Assembly: GCA_003024985.2 (NCBI GenBank)
Contig: PXIH01S0046882.1
Direction: 5' to 3' (one strand)
DNA from: Euperipatoides rowelli
Lineage: Eukaryota; Onychophora; Udeonychophora; Euonychophora; Peripatopsidae
DNA: 10,592 bases
Position numbers and translations under genes: made by a program. Under the pieces are notes generated by a model. The model was not told the origin of the DNA. It did not search any database and worked only from the letters and a program-made list of their open reading frames with translations. Within the stretch, counting starts at the first letter, position 1, and each line of letters starts with the position of its first letter. This document shows positions 1 through 7,012 of this stretch, piece after piece.

Positions 1-366
1 CATTTTGTCACCACCTACTTATCAAAACCATTCCTGCTGAGTTCTTATTTATTTATTTCCATTATTAATAAATANCAATTGAATTTTATAACAAAAGTGT
101 CCTGGCCTATTTATTCATTTTTATGATTATATGTTAATACCTATACTTAGTGTTGATACTAATTAAGTAGTCAAAGCTCACAAAAACCAGTGTGAGTGCT
201 ATCATACTTTTATTCGATTGTTCCTGACCCTGAATAGAACCAAATCTAAAGGAACATAGTTAACATTGGCGGTCACTTCTATCCGGGACTCTCTGCAGCT
301 GAGTAAGTATTAGTTCTAAGAGTCGCCGGACCGGGGGTCCATATGATAGGTGGTGCCAACTGTTAC
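1..366. other. AT-rich flank with possible LTR or leader fragment
   Basis: No gene is visible. The first 260 bases are AT-rich, with an ambiguous base at 75. From about 266 the composition becomes GC-richer, and the stretch TTGGCGGTCACTTCT at 266-280 directly follows TTAACA, which resembles the LTR end plus primer-binding-site arrangement of gypsy elements. Read on the other strand, the segment begins TGTAACAG at 366, a plausible LTR start, with an AATAAA-like signal at 211-216. The two readings conflict, so only 'retroelement-like fragment' is supported. Position 366 is also where homology between the two arms of the downstream inverted repeat stops, so this is a junction between two different sequences. 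Confidence 0.25.
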
Positions 367-443
367 AATGAAGCTGTGCATTTTTGATCGGAGTCCTATG
401 AACTCTTTTTAATAATATTTTAGTTAATTTCATCTTTATTAGC
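361..443 (-). pseudogene. Polinton-type DNA polymerase B, C-terminal fragment in left arm
   Basis: Reading the minus strand from 408 down to 361 gives KEFIGLRSKMHSFIVT. This matches a conserved block (EFVGLRSK-M/Y-S) near the C-terminus of protein-primed family B DNA polymerases of Polinton/Maverick elements. The last few residues at 361-366 may already belong to the neighbouring sequence. Upstream, 409-443 shows the preceding Lys-Asp-Glu-containing part, but with a stop (TAA) and a one-base shift in an A-run. Homology ends at about 443, next to an acttacagg sequence. The equivalent piece in the right arm has TGA where this arm keeps the arginine codon CGA, so the two copies decayed separately. 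It is only a relic of about 26 codons and cannot be functional. Confidence 0.6.
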
Positions 444-1347
444 CTGTAAGTATTTTATTCTGAGTATAGGGTATGCCCTTTTACATTCCATATATAGTTT
501 ATTATGAAAATCCTTACAGATTCAACAGACATGTAGCAATCAAGCATGAATATTTTTTTCTTGTCTCTAATTTTTTAGAAATGTAAATCAAATACAGTTA
601 TTACAATTAAGCATTCCTCCATACTAAATTTCTAAGGCATTTACATCATGTCACAGCATCAACATTAATTTCACTCAGTAAGCATTCCTCCATACTAAAT
701 TTCTATAGAATTTAGATCATCACTCACAGCATCAACATTAATTTCACCTGTTAAACATTGTCATACACATAGACTACTATGAAAATCCTTATAGGTTCAA
801 ACAGACATGTAGCAATTAAGTATGACTAATTCTTTTTTTCTTGTCTATTTTTTTTAGAAGTGTAAATCAATTACATTTATTATGACTACACCTAAAACCT
901 TATAGAGAAAAAAACAAGTTACTATAGTCTTTTATTCAATAACAAAATGAAAACTCTTTTAAGAAGTGGTAGTCCTGAAAAGACCATTGGGTTTCTGATT
1001 GGTTCTTAAAAGAACCTTTTTTAATGAATGAGGGATGTTTTCCAATCTTCACCAGATACATTCTCTGATCATGACATAAATTTAAGCCTGTAGAGATACA
1101 AGGAATATGAAGTCTGTAGGGATTCAAGCAGGTGTAGGAACTCAAGGTTATAATGTCTGTATGGATTTAACTAGGTGCAGGAACTCAAATTTACAGGAAC
1201 TCAGCTATGAACTGTAGAAGATGATTAAAAAACAATTTCATCACCCAGAGTGGTAGAGAAAATGTAAAATGAATCAAACCTTTTAAAAACACCCAAAATT
1301 AATAAAATTTATTAATTCTATACCTCAATCTATCTAACTTTTTAATA
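367..1347. repeat. Long inverted repeat, left arm
   Basis: This arm is the diverged reverse complement of 1664-2595. Matching landmarks run from outside to inside: GAAGCTGTGCATTTT at 370 against the AAAATGCACAGCTTC region at 2579-2593; a pair of about 71-bp repeats containing GCATTCCTCCATACTAAA (from 608 and 679) against two copies ending near 2313 and 2388; a CCATTGG...GATTGG pair at 984-1002 against CCAATCAG...CCAATGG at 2020-2038; and TATACCTCAATCTAT near 1319 against ATAGATTGAGGTATA near 1680. By eye the arms match roughly 80-90 per cent with small indels, so the structure is old. No complete gene lies in it. The inner end abuts a copy of the CRE/ETS/YY1-like module. Confidence 0.88.
608..750. 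repeat. Two tandem copies of a ~71-bp unit inside left arm
   Basis: TAAGCATTCCTCCATACTAA begins at 608 and again at 679. Each copy continues through a variable middle to CAGCATCAACATTAATTTCA. The same duplication is present in reverse complement in the right arm (2241-2388), so it predates the inverted duplication. On either side lie related stretches of about 100 bp beginning TATGAAAATCCTTA at about 503 and 778, giving a nested direct-repeat structure. Confidence 0.8.
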
Positions 1348-1663
1348 AAGATGACTGACTGGAAGTGACATCATAGATTGTGCAGAATGATGCCTAAAGA
1401 ACTTATAATTTTTCACTTTTAGGTACATTCAGGTCTTTTTCAAGATGGTTGACTGGAAGTGTCATCATAGGATGCACTGAATGATGCCTGAAGAACTTTA
1501 TAGAAATATTTTCTGTTTTAGTCCTTTTTTACTTGTAGATTTTTTTCCACTACAGGTATCAAATACAGTATAAGTTTCATACTCATGATTTTTCTATTAC
1601 AGTGTTAACATACTGTAAGATATGTTTTATACTTGTAATCTTTTTTAAAAAAAAATGTATTCA
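1348..1663. other. Loop between inverted-repeat arms
   Basis: This spacer of about 316 bp is not shared between the arms. It holds two direct copies of the composite module in reverse orientation (1348-1373 and 1441-1467). Each is followed by a similar tail containing GAATGATGCC and AAGAACTT, giving a repeat period of about 93 bp. The remainder (about 1500-1663) is AT-rich with homopolymer runs and no coding signal. Confidence 0.7.
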
Positions 1664-2595
1664 TTATTAAAAAGTTACATAGATTGAGGTATAGAATTAA
1701 TAAGTTTTATTGATTTTAGGTGTTTTTAAAAAGGTCTGATTCATTTTACATTTTCTCCACAACTCTGGGATGAGATGAAATTGTTTTTTTATCATCTTCT
1801 ACAGTCTATAGCTGAGTGCTTGTAAAGTTGAGTTTCTGCACCTGCTTGAATCCATACTGACATTATAACCTTGAGTTTCTATACCTTCTTGAATCCTTAC
1901 AGACTTCATATTCCTTGTATCAATACAGACTTGAATAATTTATGTCATGATCAGAGAATGAATCTGGTGAATATCAGACCCCCCCCCCCCTCATTCATTA
2001 AAAAAGGTTATTTTAAGAACCAATCAGAAACCCAATGGTCCTTTTCAGGACTACCACTTCTTCTTAAAAGAGTTCATTTTGTTATTGAATAAAATACTAT
2101 AGTAACTTGTTTTTCTCTGTAAGGTTTTAGGTGTAGTCATAAGAAATAGACAAGGAAAAAATAACTTCATATTTAATTGCCAAATGTCTGTTTGAATCTA
2201 TAAGGATTTTCATAGTAGTCTATGTGTATGGCAATGTTTACTGAGTGAAATTAATGTTGATGATGTGAGTGATGATCTAAATGCTATAGAAATTTAGTAT
2301 GGAGGAATGCTTACTGAGTGAAATTAATGTTGATGCGGTGACTGATGATGTAAAATACCTTAGAAATTTAGTATGGAGGAATGCTTAATCGTAATAACTG
2401 TATTTGATTTACACTTCTAAAAAACTTGGAGATTAGAAAAAAAATTCATGCTTGATTGCTACTAGACTATGTGTATGGTAAAAACACTATACTCTGAAGT
2501 TAATAAAAAATGTTACAGGTTAATTTAAGGATGAAATGAACTCAGAGATTATTAAAGAGTTTGTAGGACTCTGATCAAAAAATGCACAGCTTCAT
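1664..2595. repeat. Long inverted repeat, right arm
   Basis: Reverse complement of 367-1347. The inner end begins TTATTAAAAAGTTACATAGA and the outer end lies at about 2595, after CACAGCTTCAT. It carries its own changes relative to the left arm, notably a run of 12 C at 1979-1990 that is absent from the left arm. Short ORFs at 1871-2092 (plus strand) and 936-1145 (minus strand) translate alike only because the arms are copies of one another; neither has family homology I recognise. Confidence 0.88.
2241..2388. repeat. Two tandem copies of a ~73-bp unit inside right arm
   Basis: CTGAGTGAAATTAATGTTGATG starts at 2241 and again at 2314 (the first 20 bases are the clearest). Each copy ends in TTTAGTATGGAGGAATGCTT. 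This is the reverse-complement counterpart of the pair at 608-750 in the left arm. Confidence 0.8.
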
Positions 2596-2765
2596 AACCG
2601 ACAATATGGGGAAGAAAACCGCTAAGGGTATTTCAAAATATGTGGTGAAGCAAAAGTTGAAGCATCAGCACTATAAAAATTCCTTATTCCAAAAATTATA
2701 CTATCGGACGAGCATGACAAATGCATTACCAGCTTTGCCTATAGACATTATAGAACTGTAGAATA
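2519..2765 (+). pseudogene. Polinton-type DNA polymerase B, C-terminal fragment
   Basis: From about 2524 the plus strand reads FKDEMNSEIIKEFVGL, then an in-frame TGA at 2572-2574. After a one-base shift in the A-run at 2577-2582 it continues MHSFITDNMGKKTAKGISK and KLKHQHYKN. The order FKDE, EFVGL-x-SK, K-AKG-x-x-K and H-x-HY is the conserved tail of Polinton/Maverick protein-primed DNA polymerases, downstream of the catalytic palm. The match weakens after about 2690 and ends at a TAG near 2758-2760, with AATAAA at 2762-2767 and again near 2822. The upstream boundary is abrupt at TTACAG (2513-2518), in the same position as in the left arm. The stop and frameshift make it non-functional. I recognise the family by motif order only. 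Confidence 0.65.
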
Positions 2766-3060
2766 AATCAAGAAGATTTTTTACTTGTAATTATTTAACA
2801 CATATAATATTCTAGAACGTCAATAAAAAAGTTTTTATATTTAATTTGTTATGTGTTTTATCTTTGAATAAAGTTTATAGTTAAAATATTTAACAATTTA
2901 AAAAATTTATATTTACACATATAGTTTAAAAATTTTTGATTGAATAAAATAATTTTAGTTAAGCATTCAAGGTTTAGCCTCAATTTACATCTGGGTGCTA
3001 TGGGTTTCCCAAAAATCATGAAAATGTGTAAGTTTTTCACACATTGTTCTACACATACCA
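2766..3060. other. AT-rich spacer, no gene seen
   Basis: Very AT-rich DNA with several AATAAA-like hexamers. The small minus-strand ORF over 2858-3061 has no recognisable domain and overlaps a repeat-derived sequence (AAGTTTTTCACACATTGTTCT at 3029-3048) that recurs near 3188 and 3517, so it is not called as a gene. Confidence 0.5.
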
Positions 3061-3300
3061 TGATGTCACTTCCAGTCAGTCATCTTGGATTTTCTAAATT
3101 TTACATATTATGATGTCACTCTCAGTCAGTCATCTTGGAAAAGGCCCAGATTAACATAAAATAGGAAAAATGTCTAATTTTTTCACGCATTGTTCTACAC
3201 ATGTGTAGATGTCATTTCCGGTTAGCCATCTTGGTAAAGACCTGGATGGTTATAAAACAGGAAAAAATGTCTAAATGTTTTTCACATGTTCTATGCATGG
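3029..3300. repeat. Cluster of CRE/ETS/YY1-like module copies (3061, 3111, 3207)
   Basis: Three copies of a 28-bp module lie at 3061-3088, 3111-3138 and 3207-3234. Each reads TGATGTCA-like, then CTTCCGG-like, then GCCATCTTGG-like (AGATGTCA, TTTCCGG, AGCCATCTTGG in the third). The first and third copies are preceded by TTTTTCAC(A/G)CATTGTTCTACACAT; the second and third are followed by AAAGRCC-x-GAT and ATAAAAYAGGAAAAA. Together this suggests a repeat unit of about 100-150 bp, perhaps a decayed short interspersed or miniature element. The resemblance to CREB/ATF, ETS and YY1 binding sites is based on the motifs alone. Confidence 0.75.
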
Positions 3301-3547
3301 CACAATGCCCCCGGATGGTTCCAGAAACTATCATAATATTCCAGTGAATAGAGCTTATTCTTAAAATATAATAATGTTTTGCTTTTAGGCTATCGATTTT
3401 AGGTTCAACACATCATTGTAGTGATCACTCAGTCATCATTAATCCTGGATTCTATTTTAAGTTTCAAGTTTGAAGAAAATAATTAAGATATTGTAGTATA
3501 GCCTATATATATGTGTAAGTTTTTCACACATTGATCTACAAATGCCA
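3301..3547. other. AT-rich spacer, no gene seen
   Basis: No ORF or RNA gene recognised. CCCCCGGATGGTTCC at about 3308 could be a badly decayed module copy. The end of this stretch (about 3508-3540) again holds the TGTGTAAGTTTTTCACACAT flank that precedes the next module copy. Confidence 0.45.
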
Positions 3548-3660
3548 TGATGTCACTTTTAGTCTATTATCTTGAATTTTCTGAATTTTAACAAATGATG
3601 TCACTCCCGACTAGTCATCTTGGAAAAGACCCAGATAAACATAAAACAGGAAAAAATACC
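3548..3660. repeat. Two further module copies (3548 and 3596)
   Basis: TGATGTCACTTTTAGT...ATCTTG (3548-3575) and TGATGTCACTCCCGAC...CATCTTGG (3596-3623) lie 48 bp apart, almost the same spacing as the pair at 3061 and 3111 (50 bp). Between them is TTTCTGAATTTTA, similar to TTTCTAAATTTTA between the earlier pair. The second copy continues into AAAAGACCCAGAT and ATAAAACAGGAAAAAA. The whole double unit has therefore been duplicated within the window. Confidence 0.78.
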
Positions 3661-3684
3661 CAAGTTTTCTTTGATTTTCTGAAT

Positions 3685-3830
3685 TTTAAAATGTTATTGA
3701 GGGGCCTTAAAAATCTAGTCATATACATAAGGATGTTGAAATTGGGTTTAAATGTTATTGAGAACCTTAAAAATCAATTATGATGTTAATGAAGGGCTTA
3801 AAAATTCATAAGGGTCTTAAAATTTAATAG
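3685..3830. repeat. Short degenerate tandem repeat
   Basis: Units of the form AAATGTTATTGAG followed by CCTTAAAAATC occur near 3689 and 3750, and a degraded copy (GATGTTAATGAAGGGCTTAAAAATTC) near 3782. AAATTTTAAG-like ends follow. They lie between the module copies and the larger satellite. No coding potential is seen; the 62-codon ORF over 3595-3783 runs across two unrelated repeats. Confidence 0.55.
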
Positions 3831-3849
3831 AAACATGATTTTTCAATTC

Positions 3850-4366
3850 TTGGGGCACCCTAGCACCTTGATACATGGAGTTATAACCTTATCATTTGAC
3901 ATATGTATTCTAGACCTCTAGGACAACACGAATCTCAAGAAAATCTGAACATATTAAAAAATGTCAATCTTGGGACCCTACTAGCACCCCTTGTGATCAC
4001 ACAGGACCTTGACTTTTCACATACATATTCTAGACCTTTAGGGTAACACAAATCTCAAATTTCGAGTTAATTGGAGCATTTTAAAAAATTTCGATTTTTG
4101 AGACCCCACTAGCACCCCCTTGTGATCAGCTAAGACCTTGTAATTTGGAGGTATCATTCTAGACTTCTAGGACACCATAAATCTCAAGTTAATCTGAGCA
4201 TTTTAAAAAAATTAGATTTTTATGACCCCTTAGCACCCCCATGAGATCATCTAGGACCTTGAGCTTTCACATATGTATTTTAGACATCTAGGGTAACAAA
4301 AATCTCAAATCTCGATTTAATTGGAGCATTTTTAAAAATTTTGATTTTTGGGAGGCCACTAGCACT
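3850..4366. repeat. Dimeric tandem repeat, ~121 + ~128 bp monomers
   Basis: The anchor CTAGCACC (TTAGCACC in one copy) occurs at 3860, 3981, 4109, 4230 and 4359. The spacings are 121, 128, 121 and 129, so the repeat alternates between two monomer types and has a higher-order period of 249-250 bp. Each monomer contains GACCTTG, ATTCTAGAC, CTAGG-x-AACAC (or ACACC) and AATCTCAA, followed by an A/T-rich end. The longer monomer has an extra TCGAGTTAATTGGAGCATT form (TCGATTTAATTGGAGCATT in the later copy). About two full dimers are present. This is the architecture of a small satellite or minisatellite block; no ORF is conserved across the monomers. Confidence 0.85.
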
Positions 4367-4426
4367 CACATTTTCTGAATTTTTGAAATTTTTTTTTAAG
4401 TTTTTCACATGTTTCTGCACATCATA

Positions 4427-4665
4427 TGATGTTACTTCCGGGGAGCCATCTTGGAAAAGACCCAGATGGAGACAGAACTTTTCAATTCCATCATGCATCA
4501 TAATCTATCCCCTTATGCATTATCATTTGTCATACATCTCTCATATAGTTAACCCCCTAAATCTACATAAAACAGGAAGTCGACCATCTTGAAAAGACCC
4601 AGATGGGGCCAGAACCTTTCAATCCCATCATGCATCATAATCTATATCCCATCATGCATCAACAT
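4427..4665. repeat. Module copy plus ~138-bp direct repeat
   Basis: A module copy (TGATGTTA, ACTTCCGG, GCCATCTTGG) lies at 4427-4454. From CCATCTTGG at 4446 the sequence AAAAGACCCAGATGG, then AACTTTTCAATTCCATCATG, then a CATCATAATCTAT stretch is repeated from 4584, an offset of 138 bp. The second copy keeps only AGGAAGT and CCATCTTG of the module. CATCATGCATCA occurs at least three times. Overlapping 62- to 83-codon ORFs on both strands here are by-products of the repeat. Confidence 0.7.
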
Positions 4666-4768
4666 GTAACATCATAACCCCATATTTGAGCATAACATGG
4701 GGTTATAAAATATTGTTTGCCGATAGGTATGCTTATATGCGTTTGGTCATGTAACCTTGTACCACAGG

Positions 4769-4869
4769 TTATTTGTACCAGATGTTAATAAGCATACTTA
4801 TTATGGGCCTCTTAGCAATTACTAAGAGGACCATAAGCAAATATAGCTTATTAACATCTTAACAAATAA
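4769..4869. repeat. 101-bp near-perfect hairpin
   Basis: The left half starts TTATTTGT and includes AGATGTTAATAAGC, CTTA, TGG and CCTCTTAG. The right half is the reverse complement (CTAAGAGG, CCATAAG, GCTTATTAACATCT, AACAAATAA), with a 6-base loop CAATTA. A few small bulges interrupt a stem of about 47 bp. It could be a snap-back miniature transposable element or, if transcribed, a microRNA-precursor-like foldback. No target-site duplication could be established by eye. Confidence 0.8.
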
Positions 4870-5477
4870 TCTTGTCCGTCATATTTGTATTTGTATTACT
4901 CGATCAACCTGCTAATTAGCCTTGCTGGAGAATCCTGCAGTTCACCATTTTATGGATTTTATATTGATGTGAAGAAAGTAACACTTTTCTCTGTTCTTTT
5001 TTTTCTTAAAAACAATTAAGTAATAACACATTTATTGACTATTTTCTAAACAATAACGTAATGAAGTCAGAACTAGCATCTGGATCACAGATATGCATTT
5101 TCCTCCAGCCCAAAACAAGAGATTTTATCCTTTGCCTACATCAAATTGACATCATAGGCAAGGTTTTATTTTTTGTAAACTTATTACAAACATTCTAATA
5201 TTTATATGTTTTAGATAAAATATTCACATTTGATTAATTAAATTAATATTTTTAGTTAAACATAAACATAAATCAATTTTTAAAAAAATAAAAAAAACAT
5301 TGATAAACCACTGTTTTTTGTTAATCAATAATATTATCACACACCCTATCTTTATTCTCATTTAAATGACAAACTTATTTTTGCAGTGTGAATGGAAAAG
5401 AAAATCCAAAAGTTTGGAGAAAAGTCAAAGATATATTACTTTTGAATTGTATGCAATCTCTAGATAAGAACACTATG
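4870..5477. other. AT-rich spacer, no gene seen
   Basis: Mostly A/T with long runs of T and A. The only structure noted is a small stem TTGCCTA...TAGGCAA at about 5134-5163. The minus-strand ORF 5375-5569 crosses a homopolymer tract and has no recognisable domain. Confidence 0.5.
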
Positions 5478-5590
5478 TTTTTTTTTTGAGGGGGGGACGA
5501 GGGAGAGTTTGGGACCCCGTCAGCAATCGCCAACCTTGCCAAATCGACACTGACAACTTCTATGGCCAACCGTCAGCCATTCACTAGTCA
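5478..5590. other. Poly-T/poly-G tract and GC-rich island
   Basis: Ten T (5478-5487) are followed by GAGGGGGGG and then about 90 bases of near-balanced composition, including GGGACCCCGTCAGCAATCGC, unlike its surroundings. On the minus strand 5569 downwards reads MAIEVVSVDLARLAIADG, but I recognise no family. It may be a fragment of a host exon or of a retroposed sequence next to a homopolymer tail. Identity unknown. Confidence 0.3.
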
Positions 5591-5721
5591 TTTCTGGATC
5601 AGATGAAGCAGTGAAGTTTGCTAGGAAGCTGCTATAATATTATGATAGTCTTGTTTAGATTTAATAATAATTCGATTTTATATTAGTTTCTGTTTTGTAT
5701 AAATTGAATGTATTTAGTGAT

Positions 5722-5912
5722 TGTTGTGTCCCAGAGTAATAACACCGAGTCTTACAGGTAACAATATTAACAATTAGGCTTTATTACTAACAACTATAAC
5801 ATGTTTACAACTAATCTGAAACTAAAACTGAATACAACCGAACACACATTCCAAAAGGTAGCATGTCATCTTGTGTGCATTACACATAATTATGCTAGTG
5901 TAATACACCACA
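5722..5912 (-). repeat. 3' LTR of the gypsy element (~191 bp)
   Basis: Read on the minus strand it starts TGTGGTGTATTACACTAGC directly after the polypurine tract and ends GGGACACAACA, giving TG...CA ends. It contains AATAAAGCC (minus strand, about 5780-5788), a plausible polyadenylation signal, followed by a TTGTTA-rich region as expected for R/U5. Its first 38 bases can fold: GTGCATTACAC (5875-5885) pairs with GTGTAATACAC (5898-5908) with one mismatch. Ends were set from the polypurine tract and the TG/CA rule because no second LTR is present to compare. Confidence 0.7.
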
Positions 5913-5932
5913 ATTATCCTCCCTTTATTTGG
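5913..5932 (-). promoter_or_regulatory. Polypurine tract (plus-strand primer site)
   Basis: The minus-strand sequence AAATAAAGGGAGGATAAT immediately precedes the LTR. An AAGGGAGGA purine run just upstream of the 3' LTR is the usual primer site for plus-strand synthesis in LTR retroelements. Its position between the pol stop at 5983 and the LTR start fits. Confidence 0.65.
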
Positions 5933-5982
5933 TGTGTATCGGGGGTGTCTAGTTCTAGTGGGGTGTTTGTGGATTGGTGTCT

Positions 5983-7012
5983 TTACAGTGTCTGATTCTC
6001 TTGGGGAACCAGGGTACTTATGATGTCTAGTTCTCCTTGGGGAACTGGTGCTAGAGAGGGGAAGAGTGAAGGTTGTTTAGAGACTTGTGTGGTTTCTCCT
6101 TCATTCCCCTTGGCTGTAAGTGGCAATAGTTGATCTATGTGTCTTCTCCACAACCTGTCATCTGTTAGTTTAACAGTATAGGTTAGTGGTCCAATTCTCT
6201 CAAGTATCTTACCTTGGAGCCATTGTTTGTATGCCCATATAGTCTCTGGTGAAGACAGTCTGTCTAACTTGGAGGTGCCGTGTGTTGCTGTTTATTGGAG
6301 TTTGCCATTTGGGTGCTCTTATTGTTGGTTTTAGTAGGTCTAGCCTTGTTCAGAGTTCTCTCCCTAGAAATAGTAAGGCTGGTGTTTGGTGTGTTGCAAT
6401 ATTGGTTGTAGATTGGTATGAGAAAAGTAGCTGGTTTAACTTCTCTATCATGGTGGTGTTGTCCTTGGCCTTCTTCTTTAGATATTTTTTTAGGGTCTGG
6501 ACGAATCTTTCCGTTTGCCCATTGGTAGCTGGGTGGTATGGAGGGGAGAAGATGTGTTTAATTCCATACTTCTTGCAGAAGAAGTCAAATTCCTTGGAGG
6601 AAAATTGGGTCCCAATGTCGGAGACTATTTATATGGGTAGAATACGTTCTACCCATAAATTGTGTAGGGAGGTCATGGTCTTATCAGTTGCCGTTGAATT
6701 TAGGATGGCAACTTCTGGTTATTTTAAATGCGCATCGACCACTACTAGAAAGTTATGGCCCTTGAATGGTCCTGCAAAATTGATGTGTAGTCTTTCCCAT
6801 GGCTTGTCGGGGTGGGTCCTGGGGTGTGGTGGTGCCTTGGCAGGCAGGTTGGCATGTTGAGCACATTCTATGCAAGCTCAGGCTCTACCTTTGATTGCCT
6901 TGTCTTGGCCTGGCCACCAAAAATAGCTTCTAGCTACCATCTTCATTCTGACTATTCCTAGTAGTCGCGATGTAATTGTCCAAAAGTTTATCTTGGAGTG
7001 TGGTTGGGATTA
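5983..7012 (-). pseudogene. Gypsy integrase, degenerate
   Basis: Coding homology runs from about 7012 to the TAA at 5983-5985. The zinc-binding domain is damaged: GIVRMK and WWPG are readable and the CIEC pair remains (6863-6874), but the histidine pair is not clear. In the D,D-35-E core the first Asp is Asn (codon AAT, 6779-6781, in LHINFAGPF). The second Asp is present (VSDIGTQF, 6617-6619), and the Glu follows 35 residues later (NGQTERFVQT, 6509-6511). A GPY/F module (GPLTYTVKL, then RRHIDQL) lies at about 6120-6205 after a frameshift near 6235. In-frame stops: 7010 TAA, 6878 TGA, 6719 TAA, 6629 TAA, 6350 TGA. Integrase joins element cDNA to the host genome; this copy cannot. Confidence 0.88.

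Noticed and set aside
1871-2092. 73-codon ORF similar to the minus-strand ORF 936-1145
   Set aside because: The similarity follows from the inverted repeat. There is no known domain, a poly-C tract disturbs the frame in one arm, and differences do not look concentrated at third positions.
3595-3783. 62-codon plus-strand ORF beginning MMSLPTSHLGKDPD
   Set aside because: It spans two unrelated non-coding repeats (the promoter-like module and a short tandem repeat).
3850-4366. Possible CRISPR array from regularly spaced repeats
   Set aside because: The whole monomer is repeated rather than a short repeat with unique spacers, and the context is eukaryotic; it is a satellite-like tandem repeat.
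6249-6860. 203-codon plus-strand ORF, the longest in the window
   Set aside because: It lies antisense to the gypsy integrase core, whose D-D-35-E motifs read clearly on the minus strand. The translation shows no domain.
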